From: UBA5109 sp965662565
Lineage (GTDB): Bacteria; Pseudomonadota; Gammaproteobacteria; Pseudomonadales; Pseudohongiellaceae
Length of the DNA stretch: 64,000 bases
Assembly (NCBI GenBank): GCA_965662565.1
Contig: CBFIHS010000005.1
Location: forward strand, 16,323-80,322
Reading direction: 5' to 3'
Part shown: in pieces, positions 1-9,147 of the stretch
How positions within the stretch are numbered: position 1 is the stretch's first letter
How the letters are laid out: each line of letters starts with the position of its first letter
The notes under the pieces: model-generated
What the model was told of the DNA's origin: nothing
The model's database searches: none
Seen by the model: the letters and a program-made list of their open reading frames with translations, nothing else
Position numbers and translations under genes: made by a program

Positions 1-1250
1 GTGATGTTTATTTCCCTGATGTGCAAGGGCCGGGAGCTGTAATTTTAGTGATGAGCTTAGTTCTCTATCCTTATGTTTATATGCTTGCCCGCAGTGCTTT
101 TGTCGCGCAGGGGCGAAACATGATGGACGCCGGAAGAATTCTTGGTAAGGGTTATTGGCGGGCTTTTTTTAAGTTATCAGTTCCAATTGCAAGGCCTGCC
201 ATCGTTGCTGGCACAGCCCTAGCCTTAATGGAAACCTTAGCGGATTTTGGTGCGGTTGCAATTTTTAACTACGATACTTTTACAACCGCAATTTATGACG
301 CTTGGTATGGCTTATTTAATTTGGCGGTAGCCGCGCAACTGGCGTCATTATTATTGTTGTTTGTGGCGTTGATGCTAATGTTAGAGCAGCGCGGCAGGGC
401 TCAGGCTCGCTTTATACAACAAAGTAACCGCAAGCTTCAGTACTATACATTAAAGGGCTGGAAAGCTTGGGCGGCTACTTCCGGTTGTGCTTTGGTCTTA
501 TTGCTTGCCTTCGTTTTGCCTTTTGCCCAATTGTTGATGTGGAGTTTTGAAGTTTTAGGGGAATTAGACAGCCGCTATCTTGGCTTTCTTTTAAATACAC
601 TAGGTCTTGGGCTTATAGCTGCCTCAGTGACAACAATCTTTGCGCTACTTTTGGCTTATGTGAAGCGTCTGCCAACTAAGGCCGGAGAAAGACGTTGGCA
701 AAGTCTGGCAATCCGAGTCTCAACCACAGGTTATGCGCTACCTGGCTCGGTCTTAGCCGTTGGAATTATTCTGAGTTTTACTTTACTAGATCAAGCCATT
801 ATTGGATTCGCAAAAAATATTTTTGGCATCGGCATTCGGCCATTTCTGGTAGGCAGCCTATTTGCTCTGGTACTGGCTTACAGTATTCGCTTTATGGCGG
901 TTGCCTTTGCGCCAGTAGAAGCGGGTTTTGTCAGAATTAACCCCAGTATCATAGAGGCTGCAAAAAGCTTAGGAAGTCCCCCCGGGCGCTTGCTTAGACA
1001 AATTTATATCCCTCTACTGAAGCCGGGTATTTTTACTGCTTTGATTATTGTGTTTGTCGATGTAATGAAAGAAATGCCAGCTACTTTAATAATGCGTCCT
1101 TTTGGCTGGGATACTCTGTCGGTAAGGATTTATCAGATGACTTCAGAAGGGCAATGGGAGCGTGCGGCTCTACCGTCAGTGACACTAATATTATTAGGGC
1201 TCATTCCAGTTATTTTGTTGATCAGAAATTCCCGTCCCCTTCAATCTTAG
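1..1250 (+). CDS. Ferric iron ABC transporter permease (FbpB/AfuB type), 5' truncated
   Basis: Inner-membrane permease subunit of a binding-protein-dependent Fe(3+) importer. The reading frame is open to the left edge (from base 3), so the GTG at 21 is not the real start and the N-terminal membrane segments lie outside the window. The visible part holds two permease modules, each with an EAA-like loop: one near ARILGKGYWRAF and one at EAAKSLGSPPGRLLRQIYIP. Double-length permeases of this family are usually about 500-550 residues, so roughly 100 or more are missing. The binding protein and ATPase genes are not visible. The family is secure; the metal is inferred from resemblance to FbpB. Confidence 0.88.
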   Translation, partial: DVYFPDVQGPGAVILVMSLVLYPYVYMLARSAFVAQGRNMMDAGRILGKGYWRAFFKLSVPIARPAIVAGTALALMETLADFGAVAIFNYDTFTTAIYDAWYGLFNLAVAAQLASLLLLFVALMLMLEQRGRAQARFIQQSNRKLQYYTLKGWKAWAATSGCALVLLLAFVLPFAQLLMWSFEVLGELDSRYLGFLLNTLGLGLIAASVTTIFALLLAYVKRLPTKAGERRWQSLAIRVSTTGYALPGSVLAVGIILSFTLLDQAIIGFAKNIFGIGIRPFLVGSLFALVLAYSIRFMAVAFAPVEAGFVRINPSIIEAAKSLGSPPGRLLRQIYIPLLKPGIFTALIIVFVDVMKEMPATLIMRPFGWDTLSVRIYQMTSEGQWERAALPSVTLILLGLIPVILLIRNSRPLQS

Positions 1251-1387
1251 CTCGCTTTTCAACTATATAAATCCTTGCAGGATGCGCAGCTCTTACTTAT
1301 GATGAGTTTGTACATTTGGTTGGTATTACACGGCTTTGCGTAATGCTAGTTGCACCTAAATTTTAAAATTGTTGAGGAGCTTAATAA

Positions 1388-1774
1388 GTGAGCGAGACCC
1401 CTAAAGATTTATATTACTTGGCTAGTCATGAATGGGTAAAAATGGAAGATGGAGTAGCCATTGTTGGAATTAGCGACTTTGCTCAATCTGAACTTGGAGA
1501 TGTTGTTTTTGTCGAACTACCAGAGAGCGGTTCAGAAGTCAGTGCTAATGATCAAGTCAGTGTTGTTGAGTCTGTAAAAACAGCATCGGATATTTATGCG
1601 CCGCTTAGCGGAGAAATAGTTGCGATCAATGAGGATTTAGAAGGAACTCCTGAATTAGTAAATTCGAATCCTTATGATGGTGGTTGGTTGTTTAAAATTA
1701 AAATCAGCGATGAGAGCGAACTAAGCTCTTTACTCAATGCTGAAGACTACATAGAAAGTTGTGAAGCCAATTAA
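1388..1774 (+). CDS. gcvH: Glycine cleavage system H protein
   Basis: Lipoyl carrier that shuttles the aminomethyl group between the P, T and L proteins of glycine cleavage. It has 128 residues, the family's normal size. The lipoylation site is the lysine in VVESVKTASDIYAPLSGE (K64), and the N-terminal pattern YLASHEWVK is typical. Start is GTG with a good GAGGAG ribosome binding site about ten bases upstream. gcvT and gcvP are not adjacent, so the rest of the complex must be encoded elsewhere. Confidence 0.96.
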   Translation: MSETPKDLYYLASHEWVKMEDGVAIVGISDFAQSELGDVVFVELPESGSEVSANDQVSVVESVKTASDIYAPLSGEIVAINEDLEGTPELVNSNPYDGGWLFKIKISDESELSSLLNAEDYIESCEAN

Positions 1775-1838
1775 GTTTTGCTCAGCTTTTTAAATAGAAT
1801 ACTTGAGACCAAAATAATTAGAACGGACAAAAGTTATT

Positions 1839-2363
1839 GTGTTAGACGCAGATGGATTCAGAGCAAATGTTGGCATCATTATTTTTAATGATGAAGGCAA
1901 GTTGCTATGGGCGAAACGTGCCGGACAGGATGCTTGGCAATTCCCTCAGGGCGGCGTGCAAAAGGATGAATATCCCGAGCAGGCAGTTTTAAGAGAGCTT
2001 CATGAAGAGGTTGGTCTTAGGCCTGAAGATGTTGAAATTGTTGCGCAAACAAATAATTGGTTACCGTATAAGCTCCCTAAGCAGTTCATCCGTCAGAACT
2101 GCCATCCCGTTTGCATAGGTCAAAAACAAAAATGGTTTTTGTTAAGACTGCTAGGCGACACGAATAAGATTCGCTTTGACCATACTGACAAACCTGAATT
2201 TGATCATTGGCGCTGGATAAATTATTGGGCTCCTATTGATCAGGTAATATCCTTTAAACGAGAAGTTTATCGGCTTGCTCTGGAAGAGCTGTCGGAACCG
2301 ATGAATCAAGCCTTAAAAAAACCAATTACTGAGCTTGAACAGGCCTCGAGGTCTGCTTCCTAA
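1839..2363 (+). CDS. rppH: RNA pyrophosphohydrolase RppH
   Basis: Nudix hydrolase that removes pyrophosphate from mRNA 5' ends and so opens them to RNase E decay. The Nudix box (G-x5-E-x7-RELHEEVGL) spans residues 38-60. Other landmarks follow the E. coli protein closely: QFPQGG, NWLPYKLPK, CIGQKQKWFLL and SFKREVYR. Length is 174 residues and the start is GTG. ptsP begins 15 bases after the stop, the usual two-gene unit in gammaproteobacteria. Confidence 0.96.
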   Translation: MLDADGFRANVGIIIFNDEGKLLWAKRAGQDAWQFPQGGVQKDEYPEQAVLRELHEEVGLRPEDVEIVAQTNNWLPYKLPKQFIRQNCHPVCIGQKQKWFLLRLLGDTNKIRFDHTDKPEFDHWRWINYWAPIDQVISFKREVYRLALEELSEPMNQALKKPITELEQASRSAS

Positions 2364-2378
2364 AAAAGATAAAACTTT

Positions 2379-4649
2379 ATGTTAGATACCTTGCGCAGCA
2401 TTATTCAAGAAGTGAATAGTGCAAAAGACTTAACTATCAGTCTGGAGATTATTACCAGACGGGTTCAGCGCGCCTTAAACACTAAAGTTTGCTCGGTTTA
2501 TCTCTTAGATTCTAATCTAGACCGTTATGTTCTCATGGCCTCTATTGGTCTTGATCAAAGTGCTGTCGGTAAAGTAAGTTTAGGAGCACAAGAAGGCCTG
2601 GTTGGTCTTGTTGCCCGTCGTGCCGAGCCTGTGAATCTAGATAATGCCAGTTCACATCCCAACTATTTTTACCTTCCTGAAACTCGAGAAGAACAGTACG
2701 AATCTTTTCTTGGCGTGCCTATTATTCATCATCAAAATGTTTTGGGAGTGTTGGTTGTACAGCAAGTAGAACGAAGAATTTTTGATTCTGAAGAAGAAGC
2801 GTTCCTAATAACGCTGTCTGCTCAGCTAGCCGGTTTGATTGTGAATGATGAAGCACGTGGGGCTATAACCGGTTACAGCCCATCAGGTATTAAAACCCAG
2901 GATGTTAGTTTTGATGGTGTGCCGGGTGCCCCCGGTGTTGCCATCGCACAAGCTGTTACAGTTTTTGCGCCAGCGGATTTAAGTGTTATTCCAAAACGAC
3001 AATGTTCAGATATTAAAGCTGAAATACAGTTTTTCAATGATTGTTTGCAAGCGGTTCGGATTGATATCAGCGAACTGAAAATGAAAATCAAAGGTCAGTT
3101 ACGACCCGAAGAACGCGAACTCTTCGACGCGTATTTACATATGCTAAGTGATCAAGCGCTGGGCAATGAAGTTGTCGCCAAAATTAAAGAAGGTAACTGG
3201 GCGCAAGGCGCCTTGGCCATGGTCGCTATGTCGCATGTCAGTAACTTAGAGTTGCTTGATGATGATTACTTAAGGGAACGCGCCACCGATATAAAAGACT
3301 TATGCAGTCGCGTGCTGTTCTATTTACAAGATAAAGAAAAGCAAACCAAGGTTTATCCAGATCGTTGTATTTTGGTTTGTGAAGAGCTGTCAGCGGCGAT
3401 GCTTGCTGAAGTTCCTAAAGAAAATTTGGTTGGTATTCTCTCCGCTAAAGGCTCCGGGCATTCGCATGTTGCTATTCTTGCTCGAGGAATGGGGATTCCT
3501 GCGGTTATGGGAGCTATTGATATCCCCTTGTCTGAATTTGATGGCAAAGAGTTAGTTCTTGATGGCTATAACGGAAAAGTATACGGAAACCCGTCTGATG
3601 AATTGAGGGCTCGTTTTCAGGAAATTGTAAAAGAACAAGCGCAGTTATCAACTGAGCTCGAAGCAATAAAAGATTTGCCAGCAGAGACGCTGGATAATTA
3701 TCGTATTGAGTTGTGGGTGAACACGGGATTAATAACCGATGCTGTCTCTGCTAGAAATCGTGGCGCTGAAGGTATCGGCTTGTTCAGAACAGAAGTTCCT
3801 TTTTTGTTAAAAGATCGCTTTCCGACTGAAAGAGAACAAACCGAGCTTTATCGGCCTCAACTAGGAGCCTTTCACCCTAAAACGGTGACCATGAGAACGC
3901 TTGATATTGGTGGAGATAAAGCTCTTCCATATTTTTCAATAAAAGAAGAAAACCCTTTTATGGGATGGCGAGGAATTCGTGTCAGCATGGATCATCCTGA
4001 GATTTTTATTTCTCAAGTGCGTGCCATGATGAAAGCCAGCCAAGGCTTGGATAACTTGCAGATTATGTTGCCGATGATAAGTAATATGGAGCAGGTCGAT
4101 TATTCTATTCATCTTATTGAGCGGGTTTTGGCAGAACTGTTGGAAGAAGGCCTTGATATTAAGAAGCCAGATGTTGGCGTCATGGTGGAAGTTCCGGCAA
4201 TGACATACCAGATAGATGCATTGGCGAAGCGAGTTAATTTTATTTCAGTCGGAACAAATGACCTGATTCAGTACTTGCTTGCAATCGATCGAAACAATCC
4301 CCGTGTTGCCAATCTGTTTTCAACTTTTCACCCACCGGTTTTGCATGCTTTGAATGATATTGCCCGAAATGCTGAGAGGTGCGGCTTACGTTATAGCGTT
4401 TGTGGTGAAATGGCTGGTGACCCAGGAGCAGCAATTTTGTTAATGGCGATGGGTTACAAAGTACTATCGATGAACATTACGGCTCTCGGTAGAGTTAAAT
4501 CAGTAATTCGAAATATCACTTTGGAACAGAGCGAGTTGTTATTAGCCAAAGCCTTACAAGCTGAGAGTGACAATGAAGTTAAAGCCATGATTGATATGGA
4601 ACTTTACAATGCCGGGGTTGAGCGTTTATTGCGGTCAGCACGAGGTTAG
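2379..4649 (+). CDS. ptsP: PEP-protein phosphotransferase of the nitrogen PTS (enzyme I-Ntr)
   Basis: First enzyme of the regulatory PTS-Ntr chain; takes phosphate from phosphoenolpyruvate and passes it to NPr. An N-terminal GAF sensor domain covers about residues 1-160. It is followed by the enzyme I N-terminal domain, the phosphohistidine swivel with GSGHSHVAILARGMGIP (active His about 363 by alignment with the TSH motif), and the C-terminal PEP-binding barrel with GIGLFRTEVPFL, PMISNMEQ and SVGTNDLIQYLLAIDR. Length of 756 residues is normal. It follows rppH by 15 bases and is probably cotranscribed. Confidence 0.95.
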   Translation: MLDTLRSIIQEVNSAKDLTISLEIITRRVQRALNTKVCSVYLLDSNLDRYVLMASIGLDQSAVGKVSLGAQEGLVGLVARRAEPVNLDNASSHPNYFYLPETREEQYESFLGVPIIHHQNVLGVLVVQQVERRIFDSEEEAFLITLSAQLAGLIVNDEARGAITGYSPSGIKTQDVSFDGVPGAPGVAIAQAVTVFAPADLSVIPKRQCSDIKAEIQFFNDCLQAVRIDISELKMKIKGQLRPEERELFDAYLHMLSDQALGNEVVAKIKEGNWAQGALAMVAMSHVSNLELLDDDYLRERATDIKDLCSRVLFYLQDKEKQTKVYPDRCILVCEELSAAMLAEVPKENLVGILSAKGSGHSHVAILARGMGIPAVMGAIDIPLSEFDGKELVLDGYNGKVYGNPSDELRARFQEIVKEQAQLSTELEAIKDLPAETLDNYRIELWVNTGLITDAVSARNRGAEGIGLFRTEVPFLLKDRFPTEREQTELYRPQLGAFHPKTVTMRTLDIGGDKALPYFSIKEENPFMGWRGIRVSMDHPEIFISQVRAMMKASQGLDNLQIMLPMISNMEQVDYSIHLIERVLAELLEEGLDIKKPDVGVMVEVPAMTYQIDALAKRVNFISVGTNDLIQYLLAIDRNNPRVANLFSTFHPPVLHALNDIARNAERCGLRYSVCGEMAGDPGAAILLMAMGYKVLSMNITALGRVKSVIRNITLEQSELLLAKALQAESDNEVKAMIDMELYNAGVERLLRSARG

Positions 4650-4680
4650 TTTGAACTGGAAAAAGGCTCAGTTGAATCGT

Positions 4681-4699
4681 CTAAAGATAAAATCTTTAG
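4681..4699. repeat. Perfect 8-bp inverted repeat upstream of lgt
   Basis: CTAAAGAT, a three-base spacer AAA, then ATCTTTAG: a perfect palindrome 31 bases after the ptsP stop. It ends where the -35 box of the putative lgt promoter would begin. It is AT-rich and has no following T tract, so it fits a protein-binding site better than an intrinsic terminator. Confidence 0.6.
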
Positions 4700-4728
4700 G
4701 TAAATTAAGTTTGAAAAGCCGCTATAAT
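4700..4728 (+). promoter_or_regulatory. Putative lgt promoter
   Basis: A consensus -10 hexamer TATAAT lies at 4723-4728, with no convincing -35 at 17-bp spacing (GTAAAT). The lgt ATG at 4739 is only 10 bases downstream, so a transcript from here would have almost no leader. No Shine-Dalgarno is seen before the ATG, which is compatible with leaderless translation. Confidence 0.45.
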
Positions 4729-4738
4729 ACTGCGCCAT

Positions 4739-5587
4739 ATGTTGCAATATCCTAATATAGATCCTGTCGCCTTTTCACTAGGCCCTCTTCAAGTTCACTG
4801 GTACGGAATTATGTACCTGATTGGCTTTGCTGCTGCCTGGTTGCTTGGAAAAAAAAGAGCAGCTCTTCCTAATTCTGGCTGGAATGATGATCAAGTTAGC
4901 GATCTAATATTTTATGCCGCTATGGGAGTCGTGATAGGTGGCAGGGTAGGCTACATGTTGTTTTATAACTTCAGTAGCTTAGTTGAAAACCCTCTTTCTC
5001 TTTTCTTGGTTTGGCAAGGCGGCATGTCCTTTCATGGTGGTTTTTTAGGAGTCATTCTCGCCGTATGGCTATTCAGCCGTAATAATAAGAAATCAGTTTT
5101 CAAAGTGTTGGATTTTGTGGCGCCATTGGTTCCAATTGGCTTGGCCGCCGGCAGACTAGGAAACTTCATTGGTGCCGAGCTCTATGGTCGAGTAACAGAT
5201 GTTTCTTGGGGCATGGTATTTCCCAGCGACCCATTGGAATTAGTCAGGCATCCATCTCAGCTTTACCAAGCCAGTATGGAAGGACTTCTGCTTTTTGTTA
5301 TCCTCTGGCTGTATTCAAGTAAAGCAAGACCGACTTTTGCTGTGAGTGCATTCTTCTGTGTGGGCTATGGAATTTTTCGCAGTTTTGCGGAGTTTTTCCG
5401 TGAGCCTGATGAAGGTAAATTCGCAGCTTTTGATTGGCTTACCAAAGGCCAGCTTCTCTCGATACCGATGATCGTAATAGGGCTTTTAGTCCTCTTCTTT
5501 GCCTATAAATATAATACTTTTGAGCAAATGAATGTGAAATCAAATACTAAAATAAATAAAAAAATAAGTGGGAAGAAAAAGAAATGA
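4739..5587 (+). CDS. lgt: Prolipoprotein diacylglyceryl transferase
   Basis: Inner-membrane enzyme that transfers diacylglycerol from phosphatidylglycerol to the lipobox cysteine of prolipoproteins. Family landmarks are HWYGIMYLIGF near the N-terminus, GGMSFHGGFLG with the conserved histidine, and the Lgt signature GRLGNFIGAELYGRVTD; several hydrophobic segments fit the seven-helix fold. It has 282 residues, with a lysine-rich tail. The last four bases (ATGA) overlap the thyA start, so the two are translationally coupled. Confidence 0.96.
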   Translation: MLQYPNIDPVAFSLGPLQVHWYGIMYLIGFAAAWLLGKKRAALPNSGWNDDQVSDLIFYAAMGVVIGGRVGYMLFYNFSSLVENPLSLFLVWQGGMSFHGGFLGVILAVWLFSRNNKKSVFKVLDFVAPLVPIGLAAGRLGNFIGAELYGRVTDVSWGMVFPSDPLELVRHPSQLYQASMEGLLLFVILWLYSSKARPTFAVSAFFCVGYGIFRSFAEFFREPDEGKFAAFDWLTKGQLLSIPMIVIGLLVLFFAYKYNTFEQMNVKSNTKINKKISGKKKK

Positions 5588-6378
5588 AGCAATATCTTGA
5601 TATGCTACAAAGAGTGCTTGATGAAGGCGCGACTAAAACTGATCGTACCGAGACAGGCACACTTTCAGTTTTTGGGCATCAAATGCGCTTTGATTTATCT
5701 GAAGGTTTTCCTTTAGTAACGACAAAAAAATTACACTTAAGATCGATTATTTATGAATTACTTTGGTTTTTGAATGGTGATACCAATGTAAAATATCTAC
5801 AAGATAATGGGGTCTCTATTTGGAATGAGTGGGCCGATGAAAACGGTGAACTAGGCCCAGTTTATGGGCGGCAGTGGCGAGCTTGGCCAGGTAAAGATGG
5901 CACTATCGTTGATCAGATTGATAAAGTGCTCAACAGTATTAAAAATAATCCAGATTCACGTCGTCATATGGTTGTTGCATACAATCCAACTTTTGTAGAT
6001 GAAATGGCGTTGCCACCTTGCCATTCTTTGTTTCAGTTTTATGTGGCAGATGGCAAATTATCTTGCCAGCTTTATCAACGTTCCGCAGATACTTTTTTAG
6101 GCGTACCTTTCAATATTGCTTCTTATGCTTTGTTGACTCATATGATGGCGCAACAGTGTGATTTAGAAGTTGGTGATTTTGTTTGGAGCGGTGGCGATGT
6201 ACATATTTATTCTAATCACTTGGATCAAGTAAACGAGCAGTTATCGCGTGAACCTTTCCCATTGCCGCAATTGAAGATCGTAAGAAAACCAGAATCACTT
6301 TATGACTATAAATTTGAAGATTTTGAAATTCTAAATTATGAAAGTCACCCGCATATTAAAGCACCGGTAGCTGTTTGA
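5584..6378 (+). CDS. thyA: Thymidylate synthase
   Basis: Methylates dUMP to dTMP with methylene-tetrahydrofolate, releasing dihydrofolate. It has 264 residues, the same as E. coli ThyA, with the catalytic cysteine at C146 in MALPPCHSLFQFYV and the phosphate-binding RRHMV segment. It overlaps lgt by four bases and is overlapped by the next gene, folA, which regenerates tetrahydrofolate from its product. Confidence 0.98.
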   Translation: MKQYLDMLQRVLDEGATKTDRTETGTLSVFGHQMRFDLSEGFPLVTTKKLHLRSIIYELLWFLNGDTNVKYLQDNGVSIWNEWADENGELGPVYGRQWRAWPGKDGTIVDQIDKVLNSIKNNPDSRRHMVVAYNPTFVDEMALPPCHSLFQFYVADGKLSCQLYQRSADTFLGVPFNIASYALLTHMMAQQCDLEVGDFVWSGGDVHIYSNHLDQVNEQLSREPFPLPQLKIVRKPESLYDYKFEDFEILNYESHPHIKAPVAV

Positions 6379-6884
6379 TGAAGTTGGCGTTGATTGTTGC
6401 AATGGCTGAGAATCGAGTCATTGGTATTAACAATAATTTACCATGGCATTTGAGTGAGGACTTAAAGTATTTCAAACGCGTCACTATGGGTAAGCCGATT
6501 ATCATGGGTAGAAAAACCTTTGAGTCAATTGGGAAGCCTTTGCCTGGAAGAGCAAACATTGTTGTGACTCGTAATACTGATTATCAGGTTGAAGGTATTA
6601 AAGTAGTACACAGTCTTGCAGAAGCAAAAACACTTTGTGAAAGTATCACGATGATCGATGGCGTTGAAGAAGCCATGGTGATTGGTGGAGCTGAGCTTTA
6701 TCAGCAAGCACTCGAATTAGCCGATCGGCTTTATCTCACTTATGTCCACGCTGAAGTTTCCGGTGATGCTTTTTTTCCAGAGTTTAAGCAGGCTGATTGG
6801 GAAGAAATAGCGAGTGAAGATTTTCAAGCCGTAGAGCCAAATATTTATGACTACAGCTTTACTGTTTTAGAAAGAAAAGAGTAA
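6378..6884 (+). CDS. folA: Dihydrofolate reductase
   Basis: NADPH-dependent reduction of dihydrofolate to tetrahydrofolate. The N-terminus LALIVAMAENRVIGINNNLPW and the segment PIIMGRKTFESIGKPLPGR are diagnostic. I take the ATG at 6378, which shares its A with the thyA TGA stop (TGATG), in preference to the TTG three bases earlier; this gives 168 residues and the usual N-terminus. It is the last gene of lgt-thyA-folA and converges with the GDT1-family gene. Confidence 0.97.
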   Translation: MKLALIVAMAENRVIGINNNLPWHLSEDLKYFKRVTMGKPIIMGRKTFESIGKPLPGRANIVVTRNTDYQVEGIKVVHSLAEAKTLCESITMIDGVEEAMVIGGAELYQQALELADRLYLTYVHAEVSGDAFFPEFKQADWEEIASEDFQAVEPNIYDYSFTVLERKE

Positions 6885-6919
6885 AACCTCTGATATAAAT
6901 ATTTAGAATTATTTCAGCT

Positions 6920-7192
6920 TCAAGCGCGATAGAGAGTAAATGTGCCAATTAAAATGAAGCCTATTCCAGCAGCAGTATGTAAATATCGCTCATTGATATA
7001 GGTGGATAGCAAACTACCGGCTAAAACTCCAAGAGCTGAAGCTGAAATTAATGCCGCTGAGGCGGCAAAGAAAATAAGATACTTGCTGGCTTCTTTGTCA
7101 CTGGCAAATAGCATGGTGGCCAGTTGCGTTTTGTCGCCAAGTTCAGCAATAAAAACGGTAGCGAAAACAGTTAGAAATATTTTCCAATCCAT
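6920..7192 (-). CDS. GDT1/TMEM165 (UPF0016) family transporter, single-repeat form
   Basis: Small integral membrane protein of a family linked to manganese and calcium export. Its 90 residues carry one copy of the hallmark motif in VFIAELGDKTQLATMLFA (residues 14-31) and about three hydrophobic segments. Many relatives have two such repeats in one chain; a single repeat implies assembly as a dimer. It starts two bases after the ilvD stop and is probably cotranscribed with it. The substrate is inferred from the family only. Confidence 0.85.
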   Translation of the reverse strand: MDWKIFLTVFATVFIAELGDKTQLATMLFASDKEASKYLIFFAASAALISASALGVLAGSLLSTYINERYLHTAAGIGFILIGTFTLYRA

Positions 7193-7194
7193 AT

Positions 7195-9048
7195 TTATTT
7201 GTAGAGTTGGTCGACATTTCTAACAGCACCTTTATCAGCGCTGGTTGTGAGTGCGGCATAAGCTCTTAAAGCTGTAGTTATTTTACGCTCACGAACTTCT
7301 GTTGGTTTCCAAGCTTGTTTGCCACGAGCTAGCATAGCCTGTCGTCGGCTTTCCATCTCTTCATCACTGATTCTTAATTGGATGCTGCGGTTTGGAATAT
7401 CGATATCGATAGTATCGCCTTCATTGACGAGAGCGATTTCTCCACCTTCTGCTGCTTCTGGAGATGCGTGGCCAATAGAAAGGCCAGAAGTTCCACCAGA
7501 GAATCGACCATCAGTTAATAAAGCACAAGCCTTTCCAAGGTTTTTTGATTTAAGGTAGCTGGTTGGATACAGCATTTCTTGCATTCCTGGTCCTCCTTTG
7601 GGGCCTTCATAACGAATTAAAACAACATCGCCAGCAACTATCTCATCACCTAGTATGGCTTTAACAGCTGAGTCCTGACTCTCAAAAATACGAGCGCGTC
7701 CTGAAAATTTAAAGATGCTTTCATCGACACCAGCGGTTTTAACTATGCAGCCATTTACAGCGATGTTGCCGAAAAGAACGGCAAGACCACCCTCAGAACT
7801 GTAGGCAGATTCGATGTCTCGGATGCAACCATTCTCACGGTCGTCATCTAATGTGTCCCAGCGAGTTGCCTGACTAAAAGCGGTTTGAGTTGGAATGCCA
7901 GCAGGTCCAGCTCGGAAAAACTCACTAACCTTTTCATCAGGGCTTTCTTTGATATCCCATTTCTTTAGGGCTTCTAACATCGTGCTGCTATGCACAGTTG
8001 GAATATCATTATTCAACAATCCGGCTCGATTGAGTGAACCAAGTATGCCAAATACGCCCCCAGCTCGATGCACATCCTCCATATGATACTGCGGTGTTGA
8101 TGGTGCAACTTTACAAAGCTGTGGGATTTTTCTGGAAAGCGTATCAATATCGTTGAGATTAAAATCCAGCTCCGCTTCTTGAGCCGCTGCTAATAGATGC
8201 AAAATAGTATTGGTAGAACCTCCCATCGCAATATCCAATGACATGGCATTTTCAAAAGCCTTATAGTTGGCGATTGAGCGAGGTAATACCGAGTAGTCGT
8301 CGTTTTCATAATGGCGTTTGGCAAGATCAACAATTAACCTGCCGGCCTCTAAGAAAAGTTGCTCACGGTCAGCATGTGTTGCTAGGGTTGAACCATTTCC
8401 AGGCAAGGATAAACCCAAAGCTTCGGTTAGGCAGTTCATTGAATTAGCGGTAAACATTCCAGAACAAGAGCCGCAGGTTGGACAAGCTGAGCGCTCATAT
8501 TCAAGAGCATCTTCATCACTAACACTATCGTCAGCGCCAGCTACCATGGCATCAACTAAATCCAGCTTGATCACTTGACCGGCTAATTTAGTTTTACCAG
8601 CCTCCATTGGGCCGCCAGAAACAAAGACAACAGGAATATTAAGACGCAAGGCTGCCATCAACATTCCCGGAGTAATTTTGTCGCAGTTTGAAATACAAAC
8701 GAGGGCGTCAGCGCAATGAGCGTTAACCATGTACTCAACAGAATCAGCAATAATTTCTCTTGAAGGAAGGCTGTAAAGCATGCCGTCATGGCCCATCGCA
8801 ATACCATCATCAACAGCAATGGTATTGAATTCTTTTGCCACACCGCCGGCTTTTTCAATTTCACGAGCAACCAGTTGTCCCATATCTTTAAGGTGGACGT
8901 GTCCGGGTACAAATTGTGTAAAGGAGTTAGAGACGGCAATAATAGGCTTATTGAAATCGTCATTCTTCATTCCAGTAGCACGCCAAAGTGCTCGTGCACC
9001 TGACATGTTGCGACCTTTGGTTGAAGTATGAGATCTATATTTTGGCAT
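7195..9048 (-). CDS. ilvD: Dihydroxy-acid dehydratase
   Basis: Iron-sulfur enzyme that dehydrates dihydroxy acids to 2-keto acids in valine and isoleucine synthesis. It has 617 residues, as usual. Conserved cysteines lie in CISNCDKITPGM (C122) and CPTCGSCSGMFTANSMNC (C194). The end motifs GRFSGGTSGLSIGH and GGEIALVNEGD are intact. A gap of about 100 bases separates it from argA upstream and may carry its promoter; an AGAGGA-like ribosome binding site precedes the ATG. Confidence 0.97.
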   Translation of the reverse strand: MPKYRSHTSTKGRNMSGARALWRATGMKNDDFNKPIIAVSNSFTQFVPGHVHLKDMGQLVAREIEKAGGVAKEFNTIAVDDGIAMGHDGMLYSLPSREIIADSVEYMVNAHCADALVCISNCDKITPGMLMAALRLNIPVVFVSGGPMEAGKTKLAGQVIKLDLVDAMVAGADDSVSDEDALEYERSACPTCGSCSGMFTANSMNCLTEALGLSLPGNGSTLATHADREQLFLEAGRLIVDLAKRHYENDDYSVLPRSIANYKAFENAMSLDIAMGGSTNTILHLLAAAQEAELDFNLNDIDTLSRKIPQLCKVAPSTPQYHMEDVHRAGGVFGILGSLNRAGLLNNDIPTVHSSTMLEALKKWDIKESPDEKVSEFFRAGPAGIPTQTAFSQATRWDTLDDDRENGCIRDIESAYSSEGGLAVLFGNIAVNGCIVKTAGVDESIFKFSGRARIFESQDSAVKAILGDEIVAGDVVLIRYEGPKGGPGMQEMLYPTSYLKSKNLGKACALLTDGRFSGGTSGLSIGHASPEAAEGGEIALVNEGDTIDIDIPNRSIQLRISDEEMESRRQAMLARGKQAWKPTEVRERKITTALRAYAALTTSADKGAVRNVDQLYK

Positions 9049-9147
9049 GACTAATCCTCTAATATTTTACGAGCTATTCTCGTTGCGTTTTTCTGCTTTT
9101 ATTTTTTACTTCTACTTCATGTTTCTACTAGCAGAATACTAAACTTT

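Noticed and set aside
1251..1387. Possible glycine riboswitch upstream of gcvH
   Set aside because: The 137-base gap lacks the paired aptamer core and a terminator or anti-terminator; only a good ribosome binding site is visible.
8238..9031. Several plus-strand open frames within ilvD
   Set aside because: They are antisense shadows of a fully conserved gene, lack ribosome binding sites and show no recognisable domains.
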